64,000 nt of DNA, from positions 6,510,001-6,574,000 of the forward strand of contig NC_026655.2 in assembly GCF_000004075.3 (NCBI RefSeq). The letters run 5' to 3'. The DNA is from Cucumis sativus. Its lineage: Eukaryota > Streptophyta > Magnoliopsida > Cucurbitales > Cucurbitaceae. The notes under the pieces are model-generated. The model was not told where the DNA came from and did no database searches. It was given only the letters and a program-made list of their open reading frames with translations. A program made the translations under genes and the position numbers. Positions 24,398 through 35,800 of the stretch are shown piece after piece; within the stretch, counting starts at the first letter, position 1; each line of letters begins with the position of its first letter.

Positions 24398-25270
24398 TAA
24401 TAAACACTAATAAACTTTGATAGTAGTCTATCAATGTCTATAGCTGATAAAAAGTGACATTTTGTTATATTTATAAATATTTTAAGATCAAGTTTTGACA
24501 TTTAAAACAATAGATTCTTTTTTCTTTTGAAAAGGAGACAAAGTGGTCGGTAGTACTTTCAATGATCCCAAGAACGGATATCTACGATAACAAGACACTA
24601 ATTTTATTAATGGACAATAAACGTAGTTACAAAGAGACGGGCTTAGATGAGAAGAGCTTTTAAAGTTTAGAGCAATAGTACATGTCCTGTAATCCTTGAA
24701 AAGAGGGTGTGTACTACACCACATTTAAAACAATAGGTTATGTTAGCTTCTTATTGTATTTGGATATGATGAGCCTTCCCTGAATTTGATCCGAACTTCC
24801 ACACGAACTAGCTGTTAGTTTGTAACTAAGTTAAATATTGTGGGCGAAAAAATCCATTTAAAGGACGGTTAATTAGAGATTAACCATTTATATCCAGATT
24901 CATAGTGGTAAACGCTATTTTATTGAAATTGTTTACTTGAAAAATAATTTCAACAAATAATTAAACAGAGAAACAATTCCTTAGGCGAATACACTTCTAC
25001 TCGTTTTTGCACAATCAAATAATGTAGAATTTTGTAAGGATGAGAAATGTAAATAGCAGGTGAGGACGTAACCCTTAGAGAGCAACTAGGTGTAACACAC
25101 AATTTATCACTCATCATAAAGCTACTCCACCTATATGAATAATAATAACAACAATAATTTTATTTCAATTTCAACGAAAGGAAAAGACTAAAGATCAGAG
25201 CACCAGATGTGGTTCCAATCAAACATTACATTATTAAAGTTAAAAAAAAAAAGGAAAAAAACTGGAGATA
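24398..25270. other. Intergenic region, 3' flank of family member F1
   Basis: A piece of the GATAGA foldback repeat lies at 24415-24480. From about 25130 the DNA is the 3' UTR-like block shared by the F family (GAGCACCAGATGTGG near 25197). Confidence 0.5.
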
Positions 25271-25355
25271 ATTAGAGTATTATATTGGAGAGAGTGGAGA
25301 GTTTTTAGGAGGATTGTCGTTAATAATTACTTGATGGTTTCTTACTTTTTTAATC

Positions 25356-26002
25356 TTATTTTTTCTCTTCATTACCATCAGCAGTTGTACCATTAGAAGT
25401 AGTAGAACTGAAGTTAATAGAAACTTCACTTCCCTGGTGACGTGAACTGAAGTTATTTTTTCAGTTGTACCATCAGCAGTGTGCGCAAACACCAACGAAG
25501 CCAACAATAGATCACTCACCAAACCCTTTTTCCTCTCCACGCCTTTCAGCTTCTTAACCACTTCCTCCACTTTCACTATCAAATCAACCAATCGAAAGCC
25601 ACCCGAGCTCGAACCCTCCTCTGAGTTGTTGGTTCATGACCGTTTGGTTTTCGGCTCCTCTTGGGTGGTGTCGTCGAGGCTAGTTGACCTCTTCTTGCCA
25701 CGGGCTTCAGTATCCTTAGAAGTTGGCGGTTTAGAGATGGAATTGAGGTTATTTTTGGAAATGAGTTCTCCGTTGAAAAGTGATAATGTGGGGTTGGGTA
25801 AGCTTAATTTGTTTAATGTGGACAAAAGCTCGTTAGTCCAAGCCTCCAGCTGATTGCAAGCAGAAAAAAACCAAGCCAATAAAGAACCACTGATCACCAA
25901 ATCAGCAGTTTTTCCGCTAACGCTTTTCAGCTTCTTAACCGTTTCCTCCAATTTCACTATCAGAACATCCACTGACACGCTTTTGGATCCCCAGCCCTCC
26001 AT
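25356..26002 (-). pseudogene. F1: broken member of an unrecognised small-protein family
   Basis: Frame opens at ATG 26002 (MEGWGSKSVSVDVLIVKLEE) and reaches an in-frame TGA at 25634. After it the same frame resumes 'NNSEEGSSSGG..LVDLIVKVEEVVKKLKGVERKKGLVSDLL', aligned with F2. The first module is 'LIVKLEETVKKLK...SGSLLAWFFSACNQL'. The middle is a basic Pro/Ser stretch (RGKKRSTSLDDTTQEEPKTKR) matching F2's HGKKRPAPVSP. The second module lost the SAQALL.ACTAEL half to a small internal duplication and frameshift near 25450-25490. The original C-terminal frame (SINFSSTTSNGTTADG) ends at TAA 25356-25358. Start choice: position and upstream context match the F3 ATG. Family function is unknown to me. 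This copy is almost certainly not producing a full protein. Confidence 0.6.
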
Positions 26003-26089
26003 AGTATTGTGTAGTGCCTTATCATGCATCAAACTTCTAATTACATCCAAACCAATTTGACTTGAGGAATTAAAGTAGTTCTTCTAAGA

Positions 26090-26235
26090 ACATAAACATT
26101 TTTTTTTTTTTGAAAATATACCCCAAGGGTCAGTAGATGTAAATGGACCAAAGCATCACCACCACTAGGTGAGCATATCCTAATAACACCTTCTATCATC
26201 GTCACTTTATTGATATTCAATAAGTTTGGAAGTAC
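26090..26235 (-). mobile_element. Solo LINE 3' tail upstream of F1
   Basis: The recurring LINE 3' block (poly-T in plus orientation at 26100-26111, then 'gggtcagtag' and the 'cactaggtg' block) without any coding part. It sits less than 100 bp upstream of the F1 start, inside what should be its promoter. Confidence 0.6.
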
Positions 26236-26499
26236 ATGTGATAATGGATGGAAAAAGCAGTAGACATGCATGTGCAGCGAAATTAGAATTTAATTTACTC
26301 TAATTGCATGTAACATTTAGAAATTAATATTCAATTCCCTAATTAAATGAAATTATGGTTTGGTGATCATATACCTTTATACCTCCCAAAATTCCCTAAT
26401 CTCCACACGAAAACTCATACCCAAACCACCACGAAAGTTGACTCGTTAGCTATTCTCCAAACTTAAAACTGGTCGATTATGAAACCCGATCGATAAAGG

Positions 26500-26765
26500 A
26501 TTTGAAAGAGAGATGGAATTTGAAGCGATATATATTAGGATTCAACGAGCTATATATATATTAGGATTCATACTGGGAATGGAGCAAATACTATTATTAT
26601 TATTATTTATTACTATTGTAACCTAAGTAGATGCCAAAAGAGATCAGTAGCAGCTGAAAGCAACTTTTCTTTGACTTTCAAATGGCTAATGTCGATTGGC
26701 CACAATTGTGGAGTGTAGAATGTATTAAAATTTTAGACAGTGAGAAAAGCAAAGACTTATTTTGA
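26500..26765. repeat. Duplicated segment upstream of F1 (pairs with 30275-30540)
   Basis: The block 'gatgccaaaagag', 'ctgaaagcaacttttctttg', 'cacaattgtggagtgtagaa' appears here and at 30402-30500 in the same order and orientation. It indicates that F1 and F2 arose by duplication of a segment including several hundred bases upstream. Confidence 0.75.
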
Positions 26766-26770
26766 AAATA

Positions 26771-28255
26771 CACATGAACAAATATGACCTTTAACGTTGA
26801 AAAAATGACAACACAACTTTAATGTCGCCTTTTACAATATGAATGTTTAATGTCAAATTTAAATCGACAATAAAGAGAAAGCTTTAATGTCAATTTAAAA
26901 CTGACGTTTTAAGTATGGTTAAATTTTTGTAAAAAAGTACCTTCTCTCGCTTACTTTACTCTTTTCTTTCTCATGATGCCAACAAATTTTTAACTAGTTG
27001 TTGGCATGAGAAAAAATATTTATCAATTTCTTTACTTTAAATAAAATTATGCCAACAAATAAATAAAATTATTACTCTTTACTTTACTCTTTTATCAATT
27101 TCTTTCCTCTCTTCTCAATCTCACTTTCAACCCTCTCATCTCCGTCGAACAGGCCACTGCACTCACAGTTGTCATCGTTCTCCCTCGTGCCCAGCCACTG
27201 CCACGTCTGCACTGTTGTGCTCGGGTGTTCGTCATCCTCGTTTTTCACATTCGTGTGTCCGTCCCAAGCCCTTGCATTATATAGTGTACGAAGGAAGCTA
27301 CATTACGTTAGAGAGCGGTATTACAACGTCAAATGTTTAAGATTTATGACCGTGAGCATAGGAAAGGTTAGCTCTAATACATTAACTATTTAATGCATTG
27401 AAGTTGCTAAGAAGTCACTTTTTTTTTTTTCAAAGTTGCCTTATTAAAATTCTGAAAAGTAAATGGTTGATTTAGATATTATTGGTAGAATGATTAAAGT
27501 CAAATTGGGTTGAAAGCAAAGCGATTAGGTAGAAGGCTAAGCGATCGTTATATGTTGAAGACTGTGAAGCCATTTAAAATTTCTTATTTATGTCTTGTAT
27601 TAGGATCTTACTCTTGTAAAATGTAGGTTGTAGGTTGTAGGTTGATTGTTGTAGGTTGTAGGCTGTATCTCTTTCAGTTGTAGAATGTATATATAAATAC
27701 AATATTAAAATTTAATTTTGTATATACAATGTAAAAGAGAAATATTATAGTTTACAAAAGAATAATAATTTTATTTATTTGTTGGCATGAGAAAAAATAT
27801 TTATCTACATGAATTCATAATATCAATTTTTAACTAGTTGACATCATTAAAAAAAGGACAATAACGCAACAATTTATTAAAAATAAAATTGTAAAAACGG
27901 ACCCAAAAACAAGGCTTTAATGTCACTTTTAAACTGACATTATTGAGGATTTTTAATGTCAGTTTTAAAACTACATCAAACCCAACCGACACTAAATGCC
28001 TTTATTTTGATCATCATGACCTTGTGCATCATTGAATGAAATTTTGATGGAAGATAATAAGGGTGCTAAAAGGGTGGCCATCTAGTAGGGATGCTTGGGT
28101 GCACCTACTGATCCAAGTCGTATCCTAATTAAAAAAAACACTATCAAAGATGTCAGATTAAACCGACATTAAAAGAATTTTATAATACAACCAATCAACA
28201 TTAAAGATCTTTAATGTTGGTTAAACCATCATTAAAGTCCAATTTTTTACTACTG
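26771..28255. mobile_element. Non-autonomous CACTA-like element between F1 and F2
   Basis: Left end CACATGAACAAATATGAC and right end, in reverse complement, CAGTAGTAAAAAATTGG are related but diverged. Both are flanked by ATA (26768-26770 and 28256-28258), a 3-bp duplication. Subterminal regions repeat 'tttaatgtca' and 'aactgacatta' motifs on both strands. An internal CT-rich part (27120-27260) resembles 51235-51330. There is no transposase frame. A LINE 3' tail is nested inside at about 28055-28135. Confidence 0.5.
28050..28140 (+). mobile_element. Solo LINE 3' tail nested in the CACTA-like element
   Basis: Plus-orientation copy of the recurring tail: 'aagggtgctaaaagggtgg', 'gggtgcacctactgatcc', then an A-run at 28131-28140. 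Confidence 0.6.
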
Positions 28256-28496
28256 ATATCATAATCATCAATAAAATGGTTTTCATAATATATACTTTTT
28301 CTGCTAAAATAATAATAATAATTTTATTTGAACAAAAGGAAAAGTGTTAAGACAGCACGAGATGTGGATCTAATAAAACATAACATTATTACAAAAAAGA
28401 AGAAAGAAAAGTAAAATAGTAACAATAATATTCTGATAATTAGAGAATTGGAGAGTTTCTTGTTGGAGGATTAAGGTTGACTACTTGGCGGACTGT

Positions 28497-29003
28497 TTAT
28501 ACTTTTTTAATTTTCTTCGTCTCTCCACTTCCACCAGCAGCAGTAGTAGTAGAACCATAATTAATAGAGAGATCACTGTGCTGGTGAACTAGCGGCTTTG
28601 CTTTTCTAGTAGATCTAGAAATAAGCTCAGCAGTGCAAGCCGTAAGCAGAGCCTGGGCAGACACAAAGCAAGCCAACAAAGGATCACTCACCAATTTATC
28701 CTTTTTCCGGCCCACCCTTTTCAGCATCTTAACCATGTCTTCAACTTTCTCTATCAGATCTTTCATTGGCACGTCCGAGCTTGAACCCTCCTCTGCGTTA
28801 TCGGTTTTTCGCTTTTGAGTTGGGGGACGATCATGTTGGAAGTCGTCGTTGGGGCTAACAGGCGCCGGCCTCTTCTTACCATGAACTGGATCCGGTGTCT
28901 GTGGCTCAACGGACGACCTTCCAGGGAATTTGGGTGTGTTTTTTTTACTGGGTGATGAGGGGGGATTAAAGATCCCATGAGCAAGGTTTAACTCACCCCC
29001 CAT
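28497..29003 (-). CDS. F2: member of an unrecognised small-protein family
   Basis: Intact 168-residue frame, start ATG 29003 with a TATA box about 50 bp upstream. Order: an N-terminal Pro/Ser/Lys-rich part (FNPPSSPSKKNTPKFPG, HGKKRPAPVSP, TQKRKTD) that looks disordered and may include a nuclear signal; an acidic link EEGSSSD; one module of about 48 residues, 'MKDLIEKVEDMVKMLKRV' then 'KKDKLVSDPLLACFVSAQ', 'ALLTACTAELIS'; and a tail ending GSGETKKIKKV. The module looks like two amphipathic helices, the second Ala/Cys-rich. I do not recognise the family. Related copies are at 25.4-26.0 (broken), 60.4-60.9 and, by its 3' flank, at the window's right edge. Homologous DNA extends well into both flanks. 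Confidence 0.6.
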   Translation of the reverse strand: MGGELNLAHGIFNPPSSPSKKNTPKFPGRSSVEPQTPDPVHGKKRPAPVSPNDDFQHDRPPTQKRKTDNAEEGSSSDVPMKDLIEKVEDMVKMLKRVGRKKDKLVSDPLLACFVSAQALLTACTAELISRSTRKAKPLVHQHSDLSINYGSTTTAAGGSGETKKIKKV

Positions 29004-29050
29004 GGTGTTGTGTTGTGTTTGTAGGCCTAATAATCAACTTTTCAAAGCTC

Positions 29051-29060
29051 ACATATATAG
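29051..29060 (-). promoter_or_regulatory. TATA box of F2
   Basis: The minus strand reads CTATATATGT about 50 bp upstream of the ATG. F3 has a TATA-like string at a comparable distance. Confidence 0.45.
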
Positions 29061-29069
29061 ATAGAAAGT

Positions 29070-30274
29070 TAAAACAATACCACCACCACCTTACAATGTG
29101 TACTGATCTAGATCTACAATAATGGTCAACATCCCTTCTAGTCAACTATCAAACGTAGTCATTTTCCCGATTTTTTATTGCACACTCACCAAAATAAGTA
29201 TATTTTCCACTTGGTACAACAACCATAGGAAAGAAAGATTCAAATCGCAAACCTGTTAGTTATAAACCTCTTACCTCTTAGTTATAAATACTGTCTGATA
29301 TACTTTGTTGGTCATTATAACTCATATTGATTCAATTACAGTAAAATTATTTGAAAGCATCGATTGTCATTTATTTCTTCTTATTTTTAACTCCTATCCA
29401 AATACAAACTATCACAATCATTTATTATATAATAAGAAACTCTCTTTCTTTTTTCTAAAGAAAAAAAAACAAACAAACAACTTAATTATACTATTATGAT
29501 ATATTTGAGATTTCACTAACATAATATGCTTACTTTAATATTTGTGTTAATTAATTAACTAAAAAATTGGAGACTTTTTATTATTTATTTTTAATAAGCT
29601 ACAATTTGAGTTTGCAAGTGCAGTTGAACATCCCACTTAGAAAATCTTTATGAATAAAAAAAGAAACTCTTAAGTTTTTTTTTGCTATATTTTTGTAAAG
29701 AGGGAATATTTTGCTATTTTTTTGAAAATGTCCAAAAAAATTTTTAAATAAATGAATTTTAATCATAGTTAAATAATTATGTTAAAGTTAACATCAACTA
29801 AAAGCAAACATTAGTTGCTGCTCTTTTTTTTAGTACAAAGGAAAACATTGGTTGAAACAGTTTTAGTTTTATCGAGAGAATCCTAGAGAGAGAAATGACG
29901 GTGGAAATGAAATGCTTTCTACAGTATTCTCCATCCCAACCAGTGACATCTGAAGCTTTCCCATTAGAACAAAAATGACGACGGGGTTCATTTACTTGCA
30001 CCTTTAACTAACAAGCAAACGTTTGGAAGTGAGTCGTATACCTATAAAAATGAGTGTAATTCCTAATACAGTTTAAAATATTAAGGAACAACTTCTCGGT
30101 GGCAATATGAGTTCTATTTTGTGTTTTTAGATTAATTGAGTTCATCAAATTTGGATTTGATACATATATATATATATATATATAAACCTTTTTTTTAATT
30201 CTCTAATATAAGGGTGTGCAAATTCTTAAAATAAAATTGTTATTACTAATTGATAAATGTTTGAAAGTCTTTGA
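29070..30274. other. Intergenic region
   Basis: No gene recognised. A short frame near 29800-30000 shows no family resemblance. There is a TA microsatellite at 30164-30184. Confidence 0.5.
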
Positions 30275-30540
30275 AATTTAATGATGAAATTCAAGGAGCA
30301 ATATATATTAGGATTATTCAAATTGAGAATGGAGCAAAGACTATTATTATTATCATTATCATTATTTATTATTTGTTACTATACTATAACATAAGTAGAT
30401 GCCAAAAGAGTTGGTATCCGCTGAAAGCAACTTTTCTTTGACTTTGTTCAAATGGCTAATGTGAATTGGTCACAATTGTGGAGTGTAGAATGCATTAAAA
30501 ATTTAGACAGTGAATGAAGCAAAGACTAATTTTTGAAATA
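30275..30540. repeat. Duplicated segment upstream of F2 (pairs with 26500-26765)
   Basis: Same block and order as upstream of F1, including 'atatatattaggatt', 'gatgccaaaagag' and 'cacaattgtggagtgtagaa'. Confidence 0.75.
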
Positions 30541-31439
30541 TCGTAATTGTCAATAAAGGGTTTTCATAATATATACCTTTTCTCTAAAAAAAACAAAATT
30601 ATGCCAAATTCGAACAACTACTTCTTACTTCAACTTTCAAATGATTTGTTTATAGTAATTAAGAATTTTCAAATATTAAAAAATAAACTAAAATATTTAT
30701 AAAATTTTAAACTCTATCAACATATATATATATGTCTCTTAGGCACATCCATAGATAACAAGTATTAGACAGTCTAAAATTGTGTTATATTTTATCAATA
30801 TCTTTTAGTTATTTGTCATTTGGAATAATTTCTCTTATAGTATTCTCTAATATTTATTTTTATTAAATCTAACATAAATACAAACGCTTTGAATTTCATA
30901 TAAAAGTGAACTAAACAAATGTGTGTATAAAAATACTTTTTGGAAAACTATTCAAATACTACCTAAAGTTTGTTTTAGTCCTTGATGATAATATTTAGCG
31001 TGAACCATCCTCTTGGAAGGTTACCAAGATATAATTTGATTGAACCATTCAACTTTAGAGTTGATGCGTGAAAATGCATCTTACTATTTCAGTGAGGATT
31101 GAGGAATAGGAGTAAAATAATAATATTTGAACTTTTCCACTGCAAATTTATAAGAAAAACAATATTAATAAGAGAAAAATCTTTTGTTAAGAATTTTTGT
31201 TTTCACCTATGCGATAAGGTTAGGATTTGCATGTAGGAGTACTGCATCAAATCTGGAGCTAAGGGTGTGTGTTCTTGGTTTTTGGACTTTTTCACTTCCT
31301 ATTAAAAAAGTTTCCCTAAAATTAAAAGCTACAACTACTCCCTAATAAATTATTTCTGATGTGGTCAGCATGCTTGCGTTATCAAAGAATTGGAGAATAA
31401 CGTCAGCCATTTTCCCATGTGCAAAGTTTCGTTTCATAT

Positions 31440-31476
<37 letters not shown>

Positions 31477-32400
31477 TGACTATGATAGTGAAATTTTTTG
31501 TGGTAGTGATGATCATCTTATTAGAGCTACAATAATTATTGAGTACGTTATAAAGTGTGGTGGTGAATAGATTTCATATATTTGTAGCAAATAGATCATT
31601 AATCATAAAGGATACTGTAGATTGACTAGAGAAATAAAATACATTTTGATTGAGTGGTTGCCAAAACTCATCAAATATTTTCAAAGTAACTTACTTTTTT
31701 ATCAATTTATTTTAGAGAAGAAACTAGGATTGTAGAATGAGGGTTAATATCTATTAATATCTATTAACAAAGAGTTAAGTTACAAGGTTGAAAGGCTAGA
31801 AGGAAGCCTTAAATAACATAATCTAACAACGCTCTAGTGTTAAGAGAAACGACGCAAAGACCAAACTCCGATCAAGTTACCAATGTCTTTTCACAAGTTA
31901 AAAATAGTTTTTGATCCATTAAAAGAATTCTACTTTTTTTTTCAACTATATAGTCCAAACTAAGCCAACTATCGCATTGAATTTTATGACAAGTTGAACC
32001 AATTGATGTACCCTAAAATATATTTTTAAAATATACTAGGGACAACCTCTCTATTAATTAATTTACTGCTATTATTATTATAAAGCTACTTCCTTGGCTT
32101 TCCTATGTCTAATGTTGACTTAAGAAATAGGTGTTTACTAATCCATGGAGATTCATCAATCTCGAAACGTTTATTATTCAGAAATAAAATATTTGTCACG
32201 GTATCTAAATTTTCTTATAGAAATTTGTTTTATAAAAAATTGCTAGCAGTAGTTCAATGACCACTTCAATCAGTTTGAGTTCATTAAAATAAAAAAACAA
32301 AAAACAAAAGAAAACTTTGTTTTTTCTTCTGTAATTGTAAGGTACGTTAAGATTCTCCAAGTTCCCCTGCACCCTTATTTCTTGAGTATCAAACTCCTAA

Positions 32401-32466
<66 letters not shown>

Positions 32467-32803
32467 TTTACCTAATCGACAGGCTGAAAAAGATTAGAAA
32501 TTTATCTCAAAATGTACCAAGTATTACTCATAAGTTACTTTCACTTTTCAGCTAGTGTCATCAAAGAAATGGTGAATGACGTTATCCAATTTACATGAAT
32601 AAATAATGCTTTCATGCATAAAATTATTGGTACATACATTTCTGTATGGCTCGCTTTTTTTTCTTTGGAGAAAACACTTGCCGTTCAATTTATTATTAGT
32701 ACTGTTGAGATCAGTTTATTTAGTGATCAAAGTCGATCTCTCATTTGTAGTACTTTTGTAGAACTAGAAAGGCTATCTATCTATCTCCATTTCAAAGCAA
32801 AGA
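30541..32803. other. Intergenic region upstream of ANK2
   Basis: AT-rich, no gene. It holds two long TA microsatellites (31443-31473 and 32404-32463). The last 200 bases would be the ANK2 promoter and leader. Confidence 0.5.
32404..32463. repeat. Long (TA)n microsatellite
   Basis: About 60 bp of TA/AT with a single phase break near 32431. It is self-complementary and could extrude as a cruciform. It lies about 340 bp upstream of the predicted ANK2 start. Confidence 0.9.
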
Positions 32804-32805
32804 TA

Positions 32806-35800
32806 ATGCCATTGACTCACAAGCCACCTTCGTCTTCTTCTTCACCCAATAAGCCAACCCTTGACCCTCACGACCCCAAGGCTGTTCGATGGTCAGAGTC
32901 GGTTACCGGCGGTGATTCTGATAGCAGAAAGAAGCAGCATGGGATCCACGATGACGATGAGTTTGAAGAAGGTGAGACACCCGAGCAAGGGGATGAGGAA
33001 AATCAGCACCAACTTGTTATTGGAAGTAGAACGCCAGAACCACCCAAGAATGATATGAGTTGGGCTAGGTTCCAAACTTCGCAGTTTTAACTTTTCTTGT
33101 AAGTTTTTCTTTTCATATTTAGTTCTTCTTTTTTTCTTTTTTCTTTTTTTTTGTGGAGTACTCTACATGCTTTTGCAAATTGGTTTCTATAATTCAGGTA
33201 GATTTAGAAAACTATTTTATTTTGCCTAACCAACATATTGTGTCACAAAAACATAGTAGCTCTTCTGATCTATTATTTTTCCAAAAAAAGAAATAAAATC
33301 TACATGTTCTACCATCGGAAAGATATTTGAAGAATCTACATAAGTCTTTAGATCTACAAATTTGACATTGTTAAAATATTTTCAGATATTGTTTTTATGA
33401 TAGTTACAAACCATAGAAACTATAACCTTACCCAACCATAAAAGTAGACCACTTCACGTTACAACTTCGGCTTTAAATGTCTGTTTTCGAATTGACATCA
33501 GATACTTATAATGAGGAATTACACACTGCATGGTATGATGTGTCATCGTAGGTACAATGTTGGATGATCTATGATGACGGTCACGTTAAACTTCCCTCAA
33601 AACTTCTGACATCATATTGATATATGAGATAGTTGTTTATGATGATGGTTTCGAACTGACATCATATCCCATGTCATCATAAGCCTATACGGTGACGAGT
33701 TTGTCTTCATGCCATCAAAATTGTTGTAGTTTTATTTCTGTCACATGGTGATAAACTCCAATGAAATTTTTGGTGCAACTTTCACATACTTTGACTCAAA
33801 CAAAAATGTTATTTGCATATAGATATAAATTTGAACACGTACCTTTTACACTTCACGCTTTTCTCAATTACTAGCTATTAGTGTTGAATTGAAGTGTTGA
33901 GTCCTCAAGTGAAACACACCCTTCCAACTGCGATCCGCCAAATCTTCTTCAGCATATAATAATTTAATGATAATAATAAATAAGATAACAAGTTGTTTGT
34001 TTATTAGGGAGATCAATAAGAGTGGACGACAATCGTTCACTACGTGCTAAGATGCATCAAGCTGCACTAAAAGGAGACTGGGAAGGTGCAAAGCAAATGG
34101 AAATGATGCATCCAGGAGCCTTAACAATGGTGATAAGTGAAAGATCTGAAACTGCTCTTCACATAGCGACGAGAGTGAAGAGGGCCAGTTTCGTCGAGAA
34201 GTTGGTGGAACGGTTGGACGAGCATGAGTTGGCGTCGAAAAATAAATATGGAAACACAGCCCTTTGCATTGCGGCTGCATCAGGGGCTGTGGCTATTGCC
34301 AAGTTGCTGGTTATTAAATATAAAGCTTTGCCACTTATTCGTGGCTCAGGAAATGCAACTCCTGTTTTGATTGCAGCAAGATATAAGCATAAGGATATGG
34401 TTTCTTATCTTCTCTCCCAAACGCCCGTCTATGGGTTGGCTAGGGAAGAGCAAATGGAGCTGCTTCTTGGTGCTATTTCAGCTGATTATTATGGTAATTC
34501 CAAATTCTCTTCCTTCATTATCACTACTTTTTTATCCGTCAATGCTAATTAAATACATATAGGATTGTAACTAAATGTTGCTCTTTTATATGATTTGGTT
34601 GAATGAAAAATTATAAAATAGATATATTTTTAGCTGGGCAAAGATTAGACGCAACATAGGGCCATCACTCAAGTTTTGTTTTTATTTTCAAATATAATAA
34701 AGAGGTATTTTTAAATATAACAAAATTTTAAATTGATAAATTTATATCAATGTCTATCTATTGGTGATAGAATTTGAAAGTTTGCTACATTTTTAAAAAT
34801 ATTTTTAGCAGTTTTGTCTTTTTTATAATAATTTTTCTATAATAAAGTTAGTTTCCTCTTAATACAGTGCAACCAAACAAAATTGACTTTACAAGTAGAT
34901 GCACGACGATGTAACAATTTAGGGACGTTTTCCTTTGGAATGCATATAGTTGAAGTTTTTGGATGTTGATTGCTAGAATTTTCAATGACAAACAAAAAAG
35001 CCTTATCAACATATGGGAAGACTGTTGTAATTTCATTGACACGTGGAGTGGCAAGCATAAAATGTTTAAATATTATAATGTCAGCACCATATGTTGGTTT
35101 TACAACAAAGGATCTGTAAAATCTCACGCACTCTTCTTGAAGAAAACAAAGATAAATACTTTGTAAAATGTATTGCCAAGAGGGAGAGAAAATTAAATGG
35201 AACTTTTTTCCTTTATTCAATTTGATGGACTAATATTTATAGTCTAAAAGGAAGCAAAAATTAGTAACCCACTAACTTAGTGCTTGCTAAAACTTTGGAG
35301 ATAATTAAGACAATAAATAACCAAAACAATAAATAGAAAAATAACTTAATTCTTCCACCTATTTAGGAAGATCGTGACAAATTAATAGCCCACACTTCCC
35401 CCTAATTCTGACATGATTCTAAGTTACGAACACCGAGTAGTTGACGCATAGAAGCTTAACTTTACTCCCGTCAATGCTTTAGTCATAACATCGGCTCGTT
35501 GTTCTCCAGTGTTGACAAATTCAACAATAATTTTTCTATTCTCGACACACTCTCGAATGAAATGAAAACGTGTATCTATGTGCTTGCTGCGACCATGAAA
35601 AACGGGATTCTTCATGAGAGCTATCGCGGATTTGTTGTCCACAAATAATGTTACCGGCCTTGGCTCCATTCCGACTATCTCGCTAACAAGGCATCTTAAC
35701 CACAATGCTTGGCAAGCTGCGGTAGTAGCTGCAATGAACTCGACTTTGCAAGATGAGAGTGCCACCGTCTTTTGCTTTTGCGAATTCCATGAAACCAAGC

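Noticed and set aside
29798..30001. Minus-strand frame of 67 codons
   Set aside because: No motif, no paralogue in the window, and composition like the surrounding DNA.
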